From positions 14,260,928 through 14,324,927 of the forward strand of contig CM055094.1 of NCBI GenBank assembly GCA_029204225.1: a stretch of DNA of 64,000 nt, read 5' to 3'. The notes under the pieces are model-generated. The model did not search any database. It was not told the origin of the DNA and worked only from the letters and a program-made list of their open reading frames with translations. This document shows positions 11,553 to 23,751 of the stretch, one piece after another. A program made the position numbers and the translations under genes. The stretch's first letter is position 1. Each line of letters opens with the position of its first letter. Source of the stretch: Diphasiastrum complanatum (lineage: Eukaryota; Streptophyta; Lycopodiopsida; Lycopodiales; Lycopodiaceae).

Positions 11553-12460
11553 ATGGCACCTGTAGGAGGATATCTCTTAGAATCAAGTGAAAGACTAAGT
11601 ATCTCCAATTATTCAATATGGAAGGTTAGGATGGAATCTGTTCTTATACTCCAAGATGTTACATAGTACTTGGTATTGAGGAAGAGCCTCAAGCACAACT
11701 TGAAATACCAAAATATAGAAAGAGAGCTAGGATGGCTCTACACTTCATTAAAATGAATGTCTCTAATGAGATTCTAAGAGAAATAGGATCTTGCACCACT
11801 GCTAAAGAAGCTTGGGATGCACTTAAGTCTATCTATGAAGCTAAGAACACTTCTAGAATTCTCACTCTTAGAAATCTGACTTTTCAAAGTTTTCAAAGAA
11901 GTGAGGAGAGTGCATCAAATTATGCTCTAAGAGTAAATGATTTTCACAGGGAGCTTGCTTGTGTTGCTGTCACAATCAATCAAAATGGACTAGTACAAGT
12001 CATTCTTAATGGCTTAAAAGAAGACTATGATAATCTTGTTCAATCCTTTGCCATAAAGGAGGAGTTGCCCAATTTTTGTGAACTAAAAATGATGGGAACC
12101 AATGAGATTCTCAAGGAAGTTGGTAAGTGCACATCATCTTTTGAGGCTTGGGAAACTTTGAAGAAGTTTTATGAATCCAAGTTTACATCAAGAGTACTTA
12201 CTCTTAGGAGGAAAATCTTTCAATGTTTGCAAAAGAAGGATGAAAGTGCTCATGCTTTTGTTTTGAGGGTTAAAGCATTCAATGATAAGTTAGCATGTAT
12301 TGATGAAAGCATTAAGGAGGTAGAACTTGTTCAAGTTATACTTAATGGCTTGTTGTATGATCATGCTAATCTTGTTCAAAGTTTTGTTGTTCAAAAGTCT
12401 TTGCCAAGTATTGTGGATTTGCAAGATATCTTGGTGAATGAGGAGTATAGGCTTCAATAA
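11553..12460 (+). pseudogene. Copia gag with a tandemly duplicated domain
   Basis: The most likely start is the ATG at 11553, giving a normal gag N-terminus (LSISNYSIWKVRMESVL). A frameshift near 11663 moves the reading to the frame open from 11732. Two related copies of the gag core follow: NEILREIGSCTTAKEAW to LPNFCEL (about 11762-12090) and NEILKEVGKCTSSFEAW to LPSIVDL (about 12104-12420). They are roughly half identical, keep SR-LTLR, LVQVILNGL and NLVQSF in the same order, and both have a leucine/proline boundary. Copia gag normally has one such unit. The frame ends at a TAA at 12458 but continues in phase past it, so this is a decayed stop and not the native end. Confidence 0.8.
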
Positions 12461-13108
12461 AGAGGAGGTGGATCTACATCAACATCTCACTATGAATAGG
12501 AAGCTATGTTCATCAAAGGCAAGTTCAAGGGCAAAGGCAAAAGCAAATGGTCTAAAGGGCAAAATCAAGGTGAGATTTTCTCTTCTGGAAAAAGGAAAGA
12601 TAAGTCAAAGTTAAAATGCTTATATTGCCACATCAAAGGGCATTTTGTTAATGAATGTTTGAAGAAGCAAAGAGATGAAGGTAGCAAGCAAATCAACTTT
12701 ACTACTAATGATGAGGATCTAGGTGGTTGCGATTTTCTTTTGATGTGTTCTTTAAGTTCAATAAGTGAAGGTGACAAAGATTCATGGTGGATTGATAGTG
12801 GATCTAGTTCACACATGACTACTCACAAGGAGTTCTTTATTTCTTTGATCACTTATGATGGAGCCAAGAAAGTGATACACATGGCCAATGGTGGCAAGTG
12901 TGTGATTGAAGGTATTGTTCAATTCCTATTTGTTCTTTACATTCCTTCACTTTCAAAAACCTTGTTGAGTGTTGGTCAAATGATAGAGAAGCGATACGTG
13001 GTAAAGTTTGATGCTTGTTTCATTAGTAAGGAGGAAATATTGGTTGCTAGGGGCAATAGACAAGGTAGACTTTTCAAGCTTGACTGGTGGATCTTATGCA
13101 AAGTCTAA
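12461..13108 (+). pseudogene. Copia zinc knuckle and aspartic protease
   Basis: In the same frame as gag after stops at 12458 and 12497. A basic lysine/glycine linker (KGKFKGKGKSKW) leads to a complete zinc knuckle CLYCHIKGHFVNEC (CX2CX4HX4C) near 12620, and then to the protease active site WWIDSGSSSHMT near 12790. After that come VLYIPSLSKTLLSVGQM and the start of the pre-integrase region (GRLFKLD). The reading breaks at 13108. Integrase does not follow, so a large internal deletion lies beyond this point. Confidence 0.85.
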
Positions 13109-13387
13109 CAAGCTCCCTTATGCTAGATTTAGGTCAAGATTTAATATGATTCTTGGAGATGTTCATCTTTTTGCTAACTTGGCTAGCTATGAGAATAATG
13201 ATGGTTATTCAATGGTTCTTCATGGCAAGTGCAAACATGCAAAAGGTAAGGAAAGTGATAACTTTATCAATGGAGGTGATGAAGGTTCTTCCTTGAAAAA
13301 TGTGATCACTAATGATTTCTTTGATCATATGGATAAAGATGTTGCTAGGTGCATTCATGAAGGAGGTCGCTTCTTGTACATTTTTTT

Positions 13388-13657
13388 GTGATGAGTCCAA
13401 GAAAGTCATTTGTACAACAAGTGGTTGGAGAAGACTACATGGAGAAAATCAAGAGGCAATTTCTTCAAGGCAAGAGAGATCTCATTGGTGAGCTCATTGA
13501 GGTTTTTTATGGACTCAAGAGGGCTGAATTTATTAGGTTTGATACTCATCTTCACCTACTCTACTTCATGTTGGATGGAAAGTTTGGAATCTATCTTTTG
13601 ATTTATGATGGTGGTATTGTTTTCACTAAGGATGGATATGTTTTTGCAGGTGTTTGA
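13388..13657 (+). pseudogene. Possible copia RT scrap
   Basis: Contains FYGLKRAEF and, about 30 residues later, LLIYDGGIVFTKDG. The order and spacing resemble the copia RT segment SLYGLKQ....LLIYVDDI, with the catalytic Asp pair replaced by Asp-Gly-Gly. If that is right, integrase and the first half of RT have been deleted between 13108 and 13388. The flanking ORFs (13008-13391 and 13739-14053) show no recognisable domain. Confidence 0.35.
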
Positions 13658-14126
13658 AGAATCAAGTAAGGTAAAAGGAACATCAACGACGTGTTGTTCA
13701 AGTTTACTTTACTTGTTCTATCTCATGTTTGATTTCATGTGAATGAGTGCAAATTGTCAAGGTATGGTCAAACTAGCTATGTTGCTTTGCATCATTTTGA
13801 TGTTGAAGTTGTACTAGCATTCTTGGCTGGTTTTGCTAATAGAAATAAAGCTATTGGAGGTTCATTATGTCACTCATTCATGGCCAAGTCATCAAGTGTT
13901 GATGATATCTTGCGGCAAGATGGAGATGGAAGCTCAATCATGGAGTTTTATGGTGGAGACATATCAAGAAAGGACAAAGATGGAGGAGACAAGCAATCAA
14001 TTGGTCATTACTCACATTTATTGGTTGTTTGCTGTAATTTTCCAGAGAGTTAAAAGTTTGAAGCATGGAGGAATCTTTTCACTTACATTCTATTTGGTTC
14101 TTCATGTTCTAGTTATATCTTGATGT

Positions 14127-14736
<610 letters not shown>

Positions 14737-14737
14737 T

Positions 14738-14999
14738 TGGTTTCAGAGCATCAGGGTGTTGCAGGCGTGCATGATCCGATGGAGTTATGGGATAGCGTCT
14801 TTCACCAGGAAAAATAGCACTCAAAGAGTCTCAAGAGAGAGGACTCCATATGGGGTATAGGTAGTCCGAATGGTAGGAGACAGCAAAGTTCCGTTGATCG
14901 GAGCTTCGGGGAAGATCAGAAAATCAAACCAAAGCAAATGCACTCTAGATCTATTGTCATGATGAGAAACTCACCCACGAATTCATAGCATATCAGGTA
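14738..14999 (+). other. Primer binding site and leader of a truncated copia
   Basis: TGGTTTCAGAGC at 14738-14749 is one base from the copia consensus. About 250 bp of leader-like sequence follows, without gag. The element then stops, and the unrelated minus-strand gene remnant begins. Confidence 0.5.
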
Positions 15000-17595
15000 G
15001 GATAGCTCCAGAACCCTGTACCCTATACCATCTGATCACTAAGTATCCATTATCTGCTAATAACTCCCCAAGAATCTGTCCACATGTAGTGCAACTAGAC
15101 TCCAAGTAAATCTAACCAAAAACTGCATCATGCTTACCAAATAATGATGGATTGTTAAAATGTCTTCCATGTGCTTTCGCTATCAAACTAAAAACAAATG
15201 TTGAGCTTATGCTTCCATTATCAAAGATGGAAAAACAACATGAGTAAATGGGTGCCACTCGATCAAGACTTGGAAGCCACTGGACATTCTAAGTGAAAAA
15301 ATATTGAAATAATATACAATGATGCACTTTTGACATGTGTTGAGGTGGAAGAGGATTGGAGCCTCAATTACATCAGGCAGGAACCGTTGCTCCTACAAGA
15401 TGATATACTTTCAAACTTCAAATTCATTTGAAATGGTAAACTCGTAAGTAACTGTAAACACTCTATTCTTAATGTACAATTTCTTTCAAAATTTGCTCGT
15501 ATAATATTTATACAAAATGTAACATACTTTGTATTAAAGTTATGCAGGTATGTAAAAGACATGAGCTCGAGATCAAATGTAGAGATATTCGCGAAACTAT
15601 CCAACTGATGGAAGAACACTGAGATTACTATCAGAAAATACACATCCATTTTATCTTTTATCACTGTAGAAAAATTGCAATCGAATATTGTACTATTATG
15701 GACACAACTTGATTGTAAGAATCTATATTGATATCAATAAAAATCTCATAAATGGGTTATTTACATGTATGATTTTGTCTCCTTTTTCGGATGGTAATAT
15801 ATACACGTTTACATTTGAAATCCTAGTCAGTAACTTTATCTTTATTTTCTATATTAGTATTAGGAGCTGTGATGGCAACAATCTTCTGTCTTGTAATTTC
15901 GTCTTTTTCTGTATTAGGAAGGACTTGTATGCCTCTTTGATTGTATAAAATAAGCTCTACATCCTCAGCAACTTGAAAGGATGTTAGGGCAAGAGCAGGA
16001 TTCTTTACAGCGCCCTCAAGCTCAAGCACAAAAGCTACGCCATTTTGTACAAATGTTTTGATCAACTCTTGCCGCAATCTATATAAGTCGTCGGAATTGT
16101 ACGGCTCAAGAGTGAACTATCATCACAAACTAGGTGAATGAGTAAATAACTAGCAATCACACTAATGAAATAAAAATTTGAACCAATAGAACAACAAATG
16201 AAGAAAATTTTATCTTTTCAATATCTACATCGACTTGTAGATTGTAACACTCAAAAAAGAGCTTTCCATTGTACAAGACAAATCAAGTACAACTAAAAGC
16301 ATCCTTTTGCTGCACACATTGCAAATATTCAACAAAAATTATTAATATTATGACATACAGTTTATTTATGGTATGACAATAGATTAAAAAAAAAAGATAT
16401 ATATCTGCAATAAATTGTATATACCTTGAGAGATTTAATAGCTACCTCCCAATAGAAGTTGTCGTTGTTGGTATTTCATGCACATGACATCATGAAGTAG
16501 AAAATCAAATTCTCTATGTGTATTTTCAGCTGAGTTTATTTTTACACATAGAAGAAAATTTGATACTCTCTCCTTATTTATTTTTATAGAAAAACTATTC
16601 AGGTTCCAATGTCGACTGCAACAATCAAAATGAAAATTAGAATCAATTTTGACATGAGTATAATGATCAAAATAAAAGAAATCAACAACATATAACAAAG
16701 CTTACTTATTCTCATATGAAATCAAGTAGAATTTGGCCACAGGACTGCAATCAATGAAATATACAGCGCTTTCAAAATTGGCCTCTTTTGTCTTCACAAC
16801 ACCCAAGAAAAATAAACTGACAACAAAAACAATTTCCTTCGAATCCATACTTATACTATGCTGCAAAAAATTTTGGTCGACTTCAACAATTACATCTGTG
16901 ATTTCTGAAGTTTTATCTTAAGCTCTGTATAAAATTTGGGATATAATCTATTGCTTCTATTTGAATTTGGAAGGGAAAAGTCAAAATAATTTTCGAGCAT
17001 ATCAATTTTATTGCCTAAATAAGTCTCGTATTGATTGTAATGGTCAGAATAAAAAAAATCTGATTGGGATCGTATGGGATTCTAACAAAAAGATTATGTA
17101 CAGGTTTTGAATATGATGCCCCAACCATAAAAATAGATATTTCAGTTATCTTATCAAGCTCCTCTTGGGTTATCTCCACCTTCGGTGAAGAAACCTTCTG
17201 AGGAGCTAGACGGATAACAGGAGGAGGAGATGGTGATTCTACTTCTGAATCAAAATCCGATTCAGAGGACAGAACGATCCGGGGTCACTTTGTATGGATT
17301 ACCTTAGCTGGCCTACAAGATCCAACTTTCTTAGGAACAACTTGCTTCATTTTCCTCCTTGAAGTAGTTGGCAAGTCAGATCTATCCAAAGGCAGGTCTC
17401 TGGAGGTGCTGGCATTATCCACATGAAGACCTTAATACCGATCCCGAAGTCATTTTAGAATAATGAAATCTTTAGGCATGATGGTAACACACTTATGACA
17501 ATTCCCGTAGAACTTGATTTTATGTAAAATTCTGTAATTGTGAAAAATCAGTTTAATGTCGCAAGTCTTGCATGCCTGATGGACATTAATGTAGT
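15000..17595 (-). pseudogene. Decayed multi-exon gene of unknown family
   Basis: Minus-strand coding blocks, in gene order. (1) 17595-17030: two Cys pairs (QACKTCDI and GNCHKCVT, 27 residues between pairs), a basic stretch (TTSRRKMKQVVPKK), then an acidic/proline part (VLSSESDFDSEVESPSPPPV). (2) 16904-16706 (DVIVEVDQNFLQ, FFLGVVKTKEANF). (3) 16615-16435 (KINKERVSNFLLCVKINS). (4) about 16115-15823 (YNSDDLYRLRQELIKTF, GVAFVLELEGAVKNPALAL). (5) about 15285-15000 (FVFSLIAKAHGRHFNN, CTTCGQILGELLADNG). Blocks 2 and 3 join in frame across a clean 90-bp intron (GTAAGC donor, TTGTTGCAG acceptor). Block 1 has in-frame TGA and TAA codons. I cannot name the family. The paired CXXC motifs and beta-rich blocks recall OB-fold/zinc DNA-binding proteins, but that is speculation. 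Confidence 0.45.
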
Positions 17596-17891
17596 AAAGC
17601 TAAGAATCGAACAGTGAATCAAAATTTCGATTTCGGTTGCTCGATAACTGACGATGGTTTTTTACAAGTTTCTAAAAAAAACCATAAAATTTAAAAAAAA
17701 AAAATTAAAAGTGCGAAAAACTCAAAATTTTCAGTTTTTTCCAGTTTCTTGGAATATCTATGAAATTGACTAAAAATAGTGATTTGACCATGTTGGAGTC
17801 GATTTCAATCAGTTTTTTGGTCAACTGTACTTCACTATGAATTAATCTGATATTAACTAAATTTAGTAATTTTCAGGATAGATATATCGAA

Positions 17892-18985
17892 ATGGACGAA
17901 GAAACTTCAAATCAAGTTGTGAATCTAGGTGCGCCATCTTATATGGTGATTTGTCAGCAGTTGAGTATGGCACTCAATGATATGAATAATCGTAATCAGA
18001 TGACAGATCAGCAAATGGAGGTTCTTTTGAATCAAGTCAAATTGATGTCCAATCTCAGTTTTCAACCAAAGGTTTATGCGGGGGAGAAGAAGGAGAAGAA
18101 ACCTGAAGTTGTCGAGGACTGGCTGGCCAAGTGGAGTAGTTACTTCAATCTGCACGGTGTTCCTGATGAGAAAAAAATTGAAGGTGTCGTGTTGTTTTTA
18201 CGCGGCAAAGCGTCATCGTGGTGGCGAGATTTACCGGTGAAGCCAACTACTTGGGATGCGTTTGCAGAAGTTTTCAAGAAAGCTTTCGTAATTGCTGATG
18301 ACGTTGACTACTACCTGAAGTTCGTGAATAGCAGGATGGGTACAAAGAGTTTAGACTCTTATATCCAAAAATTTATGGACCTATGGAATAGGATTCCATC
18401 ATTCGATGTGAAGTTGGCACTTTGGCAGTTTGTCCTAGGCTTGCCAGCCGACTATCAGAACGAATGAATGCGAAATGTGTTTCAAAACCTCGAGGATGCG
18501 TTTCAGATTGCAAAAGCATATGATTCCACAGTGGTGGCATCCATGAAGCAGTTTGCGCAAATTCTAGCCACTTTGAAACCAAGAAGGGTAAGAAGCGTGG
18601 TCCAGACCAAGCAAAATGTTTTGACGAATTAGATCAAGTAGCATTGGAACCTAGGAAGCCGAAGAGAAAGAGATTTAAGAAATCTATGTCCCGGAAAAAG
18701 GCTAAGAAAGAGAACTTATGTTTTGTCTGTAAGAAGCCTAGACATATGATGAAATTTTGTCCAAAAAGGAAGAAAATGTCTGCCCATATAATTGAGATCC
18801 CAAGAGGCAATGGTAAGACTTTGGAAACTAACCTGACTGATTGTGAGTGTGAATGTTCTTTCAGAACTACTTCTTTCTTGCCTAATGAACTCTTCCGTTT
18901 AAATGGCACAGTTAAGGATCAAGAAGTGAGTATTCTATTGGATAGTGGTTCAACTCATAATTTTGTTAATTCTCATATTGTGTAG
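17892..18985 (+). pseudogene. Chromovirus gag, zinc knuckle and protease
   Basis: The ATG at 17892 starts 191 open codons with the retrotransposon gag core (VVEDWLAKWSSYFNLHGV, GKASSWWRDL, WDAFAEVFKKAF). A TGA at 18465 and a frameshift near 18590 follow. The second frame has a lysine/arginine-rich linker, a zinc knuckle CFVCKKPRHMMKFC (CX2CX4HX4C, near 18722) and the protease site ILLDSGSTHNFVNSH (near 18935). A stop follows at 18983 and the reading decays to about 19240. Confidence 0.85.
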
Positions 18986-19242
18986 AAACTCATCTTGGAA
19001 ACTAAAGCCAACAATCATAGATATAAAGTTTATCTAGCTTCAAAAGCAGAGTTGGAGACTTGGAACTAAAAAGTCCCGAAGCTCCCAGTTTTGATGCAAG
19101 GACACACGGAAAGTTAATTTTCATGTTTTAGACCTGCCCGACTGATTTATTTTTAGGTTATGAATGATTATTTAGTAAATCGCCTTCTCTGTTAATTGAT
19201 TTTGCGAAGCACGTTCTCACTTTCAAGGAGGGTGATAAGGTA

Positions 19243-20825
19243 GTGACGTTATTTGGCAGTAATTTTGTACGTCCGTTGGATCAGATTTCTATAGTTAATG
19301 AAATGGAAACATTGGATTATTCTGAGTATGAAGTTTTTTCAATATGTGCTATTCCAGTTGTGGATGTTCCTGAAATGAATCTAAATGGTTGTGAATTCTC
19401 AGCAATTCTTAACTCAGTAAATTTAGATCATGAACAAGCAGTGAAAGAACATATTATAAATGAATTTAGGGATGTTTTTCCATCTGAATTACCTCATGGT
19501 GTACCACTGTCTAGGTCAGTAGACCATAGGATTGAGCTAATTCCAGGAAGTCAACTTGTCTCTAGACAACCTTATAGATTGTCTCAGAAAGAGGAGACAT
19601 AGATTTCAAATCAAATAGGAAACTACCTGAGGATGGGACATATACAACCTAGTAAATCACCATGGGGCACTCATGTTCTTCTTAAAGCGAAGAAAGATGG
19701 AGGTTTCCGGATGTGTGTGGATTACAAAGGTCTTAATAAAGTGACTATCAAAAATAAATATCCATTACCCAGGATGGATGAACTTGTAGATCACTTGGGT
19801 GGAGCGCGGTATTTCACCAAGCTAGATCTCAGGATAGGGTACCATCAAATAATAATTAAGTCAGAAGATGTCCAAAAGACATGATTTCTTTCTAGATTTG
19901 GTTATTATGAATTCTTAGTGCTGCCATTTGGATTAACGAATGCTCCAGCAACGTTCCAACAAATGATGATTGATTTATTTCGTCCATATTTGGGGAAGTT
20001 TGTGGTTATATTCCTAGACGACATTCTTGTTTATAGTAAATCCTTGGTGGAACACATAGAACACTTAATCGTCTTGATGAAACTCCGGCGGGAGCTACTC
20101 TATGCTAAAGAGTCCAAGTGTGATTTCTTTAAGCAAGAGCTTCTTTATCTCAGTCATAAGATCACAGTAAATGGGATCAAGATTGACGAGAATAAAATCA
20201 AGATTGTGATTGAGTGGCCAATTCCGGGAACTATGAGGCAAGTAAAGTCATTTTTAGTTTTTTCTTCAAGAGATTTATTGAGGATTATGCTAAGTTAGTA
20301 GCACCACTTAATAATCTGACAAAAGGTTTTGTTAATAATAATAAAAAAAGAAATCAACCTAGTCCGCCTGTTGTTTGGAATGAGGAATTGAATCAATCTC
20401 TTGAGAACTTAAAACAATGATTGTTTTAGCTCCCATGTTACAAATTGCAAATCCAGATTTACCTTACATCGTGAGAATGGATGCAAGTGATGTTGCAGTT
20501 GGAGCGGTTCTATTACAAATGAATAGGCCACTAGCGTTTGAGAGCAAAAAATTCACTGGTCCTCAGTTGCGTTATACTATGCATTGTTGTAATCCATGCA
20601 CTTAAAACCTGGAGACACTACTTGTATGGCAGTAAGTTTGTAGTGTATACGGATCATCAGCCTCTTAAGTATTTTTGTAACCAACATGACCTTCGAGGGA
20701 GAAAAGCTCGATGGACTGAGTTGATGCAAGAATTCGATCATGAAATTCATTACATAAGAGGTAGCTCTAATCAAGTTGCAGATGCTCTTAGTCGGATTGG
20801 TGAACTGAAAGAGTTGTCATTCACC
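19243..20825 (+). pseudogene. Chromovirus reverse transcriptase and RNase H
   Basis: RT reads from FRDVFPSELPHGVPL and DHRIELIPGS (19460-19560) through [33 protein letters not shown] and LPFGLTNAPATFQQMM to the active site FLDDILVYS (near 20010). RNase H follows: VRMDASDVAVGAVLLQ (20470), YTDHQPLKYF (20645) and SNQVADALSRI (20765). The RT catalytic Asp pair and the RNase H Asp are intact, but stops at 19600 and 19882 and frameshifts near 20260 and 20590 break the frame. Confidence 0.9.
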
Positions 20826-20869
20826 TAGATTTCTATAGATCTATATCTTTCGCTGAGAGGAATGCTTAT

Positions 20870-21473
20870 GTATGATTTTCAACCTAGATCTCCAGTAAAT
20901 GTTGAGGCAAAATTTTTTAAGATTCAGAAGGTTGCTGATTTTTTGCATGATATGTAAGAGATGTTGCAAGTGGCTAAGGATAGTATCCAAAGTGCTCAAG
21001 ACAGAAATAAACACTATGCCGATCTTAAGAGATCTCCAAGAGATTTTAAAGTTGATGACTAGGTATATCTTAGGATTCCAAAAGATTCTAAGACATTATG
21101 TACATGGAAGTATTATAAGCTATCTACCCATTATTGTGGACCTTTCAGGATTGTACGTAGAATTGGTTCTTTGGCATATGAACTGGATCTTCAAGGAAAA
21201 TCGACTGCACACCCAGTGTTTCATGTAAGTCATTTGAAACTAAGTTTACATGATGGTGATACAGTTGGATCGGATGAGGATTTTTCCCATTTAGAAGATT
21301 TGTCGCGTAGTGTACCTTTGGAACCTGAGAAAGTGCTCAAAACCAAAGATAATTAGTTGAGAAATCATTCTATCTCTGAGTGCTTAATTCGGCGGAAAGG
21401 TTGTAGTGAGAATGATGATTCGTGGGAGAGGGTTGATAGCATAAAGAAGAATTTCCCAAAGTTTAGTTTCTAA
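20870..21473 (+). pseudogene. Chromovirus integrase C-terminus and chromodomain
   Basis: Starts abruptly at the end of the integrase core (QPRSPVNVEA) and continues with QDRNKHYADLKRS, the GPY/F-type motif YCGPFRIVRRIGSLAYEL and HPVFHVSHLK. A chromodomain follows at 21321-21473 (EPEKVLKTK, then after a stop SISECLIRRKG and DDSWERVDSIKKNFPKF). The HHCC zinc domain and DDE catalytic core expected between RNase H (ending about 20825) and here are missing: only about 45 bp separate them, where several hundred codons are usual. The copy cannot integrate by itself. Confidence 0.85.
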
Positions 21474-21506
21474 GGATAGAAACAGTTTAAGAAGGGAAGA
21501 ATATCA

Positions 21507-22129
21507 TGTACATGACCAGTACATAGGATTCAGTATACTCCTAGTCTTGGATACACGGTACTGCAGTGAAACAAGCTGTTAGTTATGACAAGTCATGCTG
21601 GACGTGACCCGAAAGTAGCTAATATTCCTGTGAGGCCCAGAACATACTAAATGGAGTTTAGACAAGGTATGAGACAGTGTATGCATCTGCAGAGTTATCA
21701 ATAGCAATTCTATAAATAGTTGGTCCATGCTCAGGACTCTATTCTAGATTAATCTATGTATAGGGAACTTAGAGCTATGCACTCTACATTCATGCTTCTT
21801 GTTCTTTGGTTGGGGTTGAGGCTTCTAGAGTTTGATTGGATGCTTCTACTTGGTTGGGTGGTTTCTCCATAGTGTGTTATCATTGTGTTTGTGATTTGTA
21901 AGCAAGATCTAAGGAGCTTCCCTTACAGCTTTCCAATGGGTTAGACTTGGATTCAATGGAACTGGCTAAGTAAACCGATTGAGTATGCAAGGTCTGGTCG
22001 TGTGTGGAGCATTGCATACATCAGTGAGCCGATGATGGAGTGAAATGGATATTGCTTCATTTCCTCCTTTTCTGCCTTTGCCTGAGGAGAGCGTATATGG
22101 AATCAGCTTATTTTGTCTAATATTAACAT
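21507..22129 (+). repeat. 3' LTR of the chromovirus
   Basis: Starts TGTACATGACC just after the purine tract, has a TATA box (CTATAAATAG near 21710), and is placed to end at ATATTAACA near 22129. The end is uncertain because another LTR fragment begins almost immediately. Confidence 0.5.
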
Positions 22130-22134
22130 CCAGT

Positions 22135-22582
22135 ACATGATTGATTACAATGATCAACTATATACAATTTATAGTTGTGCAGATGTATGTACAAAAAGGT
22201 GGCATGGAGCTATTCCGATGTCTTAGAGTAGATCGTGGCTGGTACTGTCATTGTCCGAGTGGTTGCACAATACATGAAGTGGGCGTGAGAAGGCTTCGAC
22301 TATTCAGAGTTGAGTGTGTCGTTGCCGATAGTCAATGGAGTCAAGATAGTCTTTTGATGGTTTCTGATGATAGTCGGTTGAGTCAATAACTCAGACTCCT
22401 CCGATAAGTCGGCCAAGTTGAGTTTCCCTAATAAATTGGCTGACTTCGATAAATCAGACTACTAGTCTCTTGTCTATCTTCAATAATAGAGTATTTTTGC
22501 GACAATGCGTGTAAAACTACAACAATATGAATAGAACTAGATTAATATGGGATTTAGGAGAGTAGAGGAAGTAAGTCCAACA
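22135..22582 (-). repeat. Diverged copia LTR fragment
   Basis: Blocks match the minus-strand LTR at 34945-36044 in the same order: GTGCAGATRWA, ACAARGTGG, and at the right end GGGATTTAGGAGAGTAGAG followed by TCCAACA. The right end (CCAACA) corresponds exactly to the LTR boundary at 36044. Its other end is lost. Confidence 0.6.
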
Positions 22583-23389
22583 ACTAAGATGAATGTCGAG
22601 GTTTTCATATAAGATGGTTTTTTATGAAGTTTGGATCCTGACCTCTTGGAATACAGAAAAAGAGGTAAAGGAAATACAGTGAGGTAAAATATCCCTCTAG
22701 GCCTAGGAAATTGAACACAATTGATTTTGTTTTAATACCACACCTAGAGCACAATCCGTAGTGCATGTCGTCAGAATATACAGGGATTACAAGATTCATG
22801 TGTAAGCAATCTAATTACGTACTCCATAAGGCCATCGATGTGATTCACTTTCAAAGGAAGTATCCCAACATTCTAACAGAACAACATCACTTACAATTGG
22901 TATCCATAAGACCTCATGCACCTCATAATCTAGAACATGCTGATTAGCAACCAAGCTCTACAAGAGCCATAGGTTACAGAGAGAGAAAACCCATCCAACA
23001 TATAACTACAAAAGCAATCGAGAACCACGTTTAACTTCACTAATAGGGACTGGTAGCACCCAAAAAGCACCTATCATTGGAAAATTAAACAAAAATCAAG
23101 AGTCACCTAGGCTGTGCATATCCAGCATGAAGGATAGGTTATTGATGAGGTACATCTCGTCTTTGTAGGATATTAATAGGACCATCCTAAGAGTCAAACA
23201 AAGTGATGGACAAAAGAGTGCACATTGGAGGGAGTGGAATGTTGTAAATGTCCAAGATCATCCCAAAAATAGAGCCCTTGAAATCCAAGATAATCACATG
23301 GGTGATTGATGTCAAATTTGAATTATCTTGAGTGGTAGGAGACAATTCCATCTAGGAGGGGCCAAAATTGATTTTCCCAAATTGTAGAT
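22583..23389. other. No gene seen
   Basis: AT-rich, with short shadow ORFs only. No repeat structure, RNA gene or protein motif recognised. Confidence 0.5.
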
Positions 23390-23751
23390 TGATCAAGTTC
23401 AGTCACTCGATCTTCTATGTCAAGTGATAAGGACCAAGATCTTGTATTAGACATTAGATTTGAGCTATCTCAAATTTGATCTAAATTCCTCGAATTTGTC
23501 ACTTTATGAGAAACTTTTAGTGAGGTATCCAAAATATGCACATCAAATTTTAGTTATCTTATGTGATAGGATTCAATTTCATTGACAAGGGATCAAGCTT
23601 AAGCTATCTTAATATACTAGACTTGGGACTAGTTGAGTCTGATTACTTGATGAGCCGTGTCAGGTGATAAGCAACAAAACCACTCATAGACATAAAATTT
23701 TGGCTCTCTTGAACTATAGGAACCAAATTAATCTATTTGGATTTTGTAAGC

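Larger units (their letters stand above)
17892..22129 (+). mobile_element. Ty3/gypsy chromovirus, 5' LTR missing, integrase deleted
   Basis: Order: gag, zinc knuckle, protease, RT, RNase H, integrase C-terminus, chromodomain, purine tract (GAAGGGAAGAA, 21491-21501) and a 3' LTR. A C-terminal chromodomain defines the chromovirus branch. No LTR or primer site is seen left of gag, so the element is 5' truncated next to the gene remnant at 15.0-17.6 kb. Stops occur at 18465, 18983, 19600, 19882, 21059 and 21354, and there are several frameshifts. Confidence 0.9.

Noticed and set aside
17250-17460. RNA editing as the cure for in-frame TGA/TAA
   Set aside because: U-to-C editing is known in organelles of some plants, but this context (introns, LTR elements) is nuclear.
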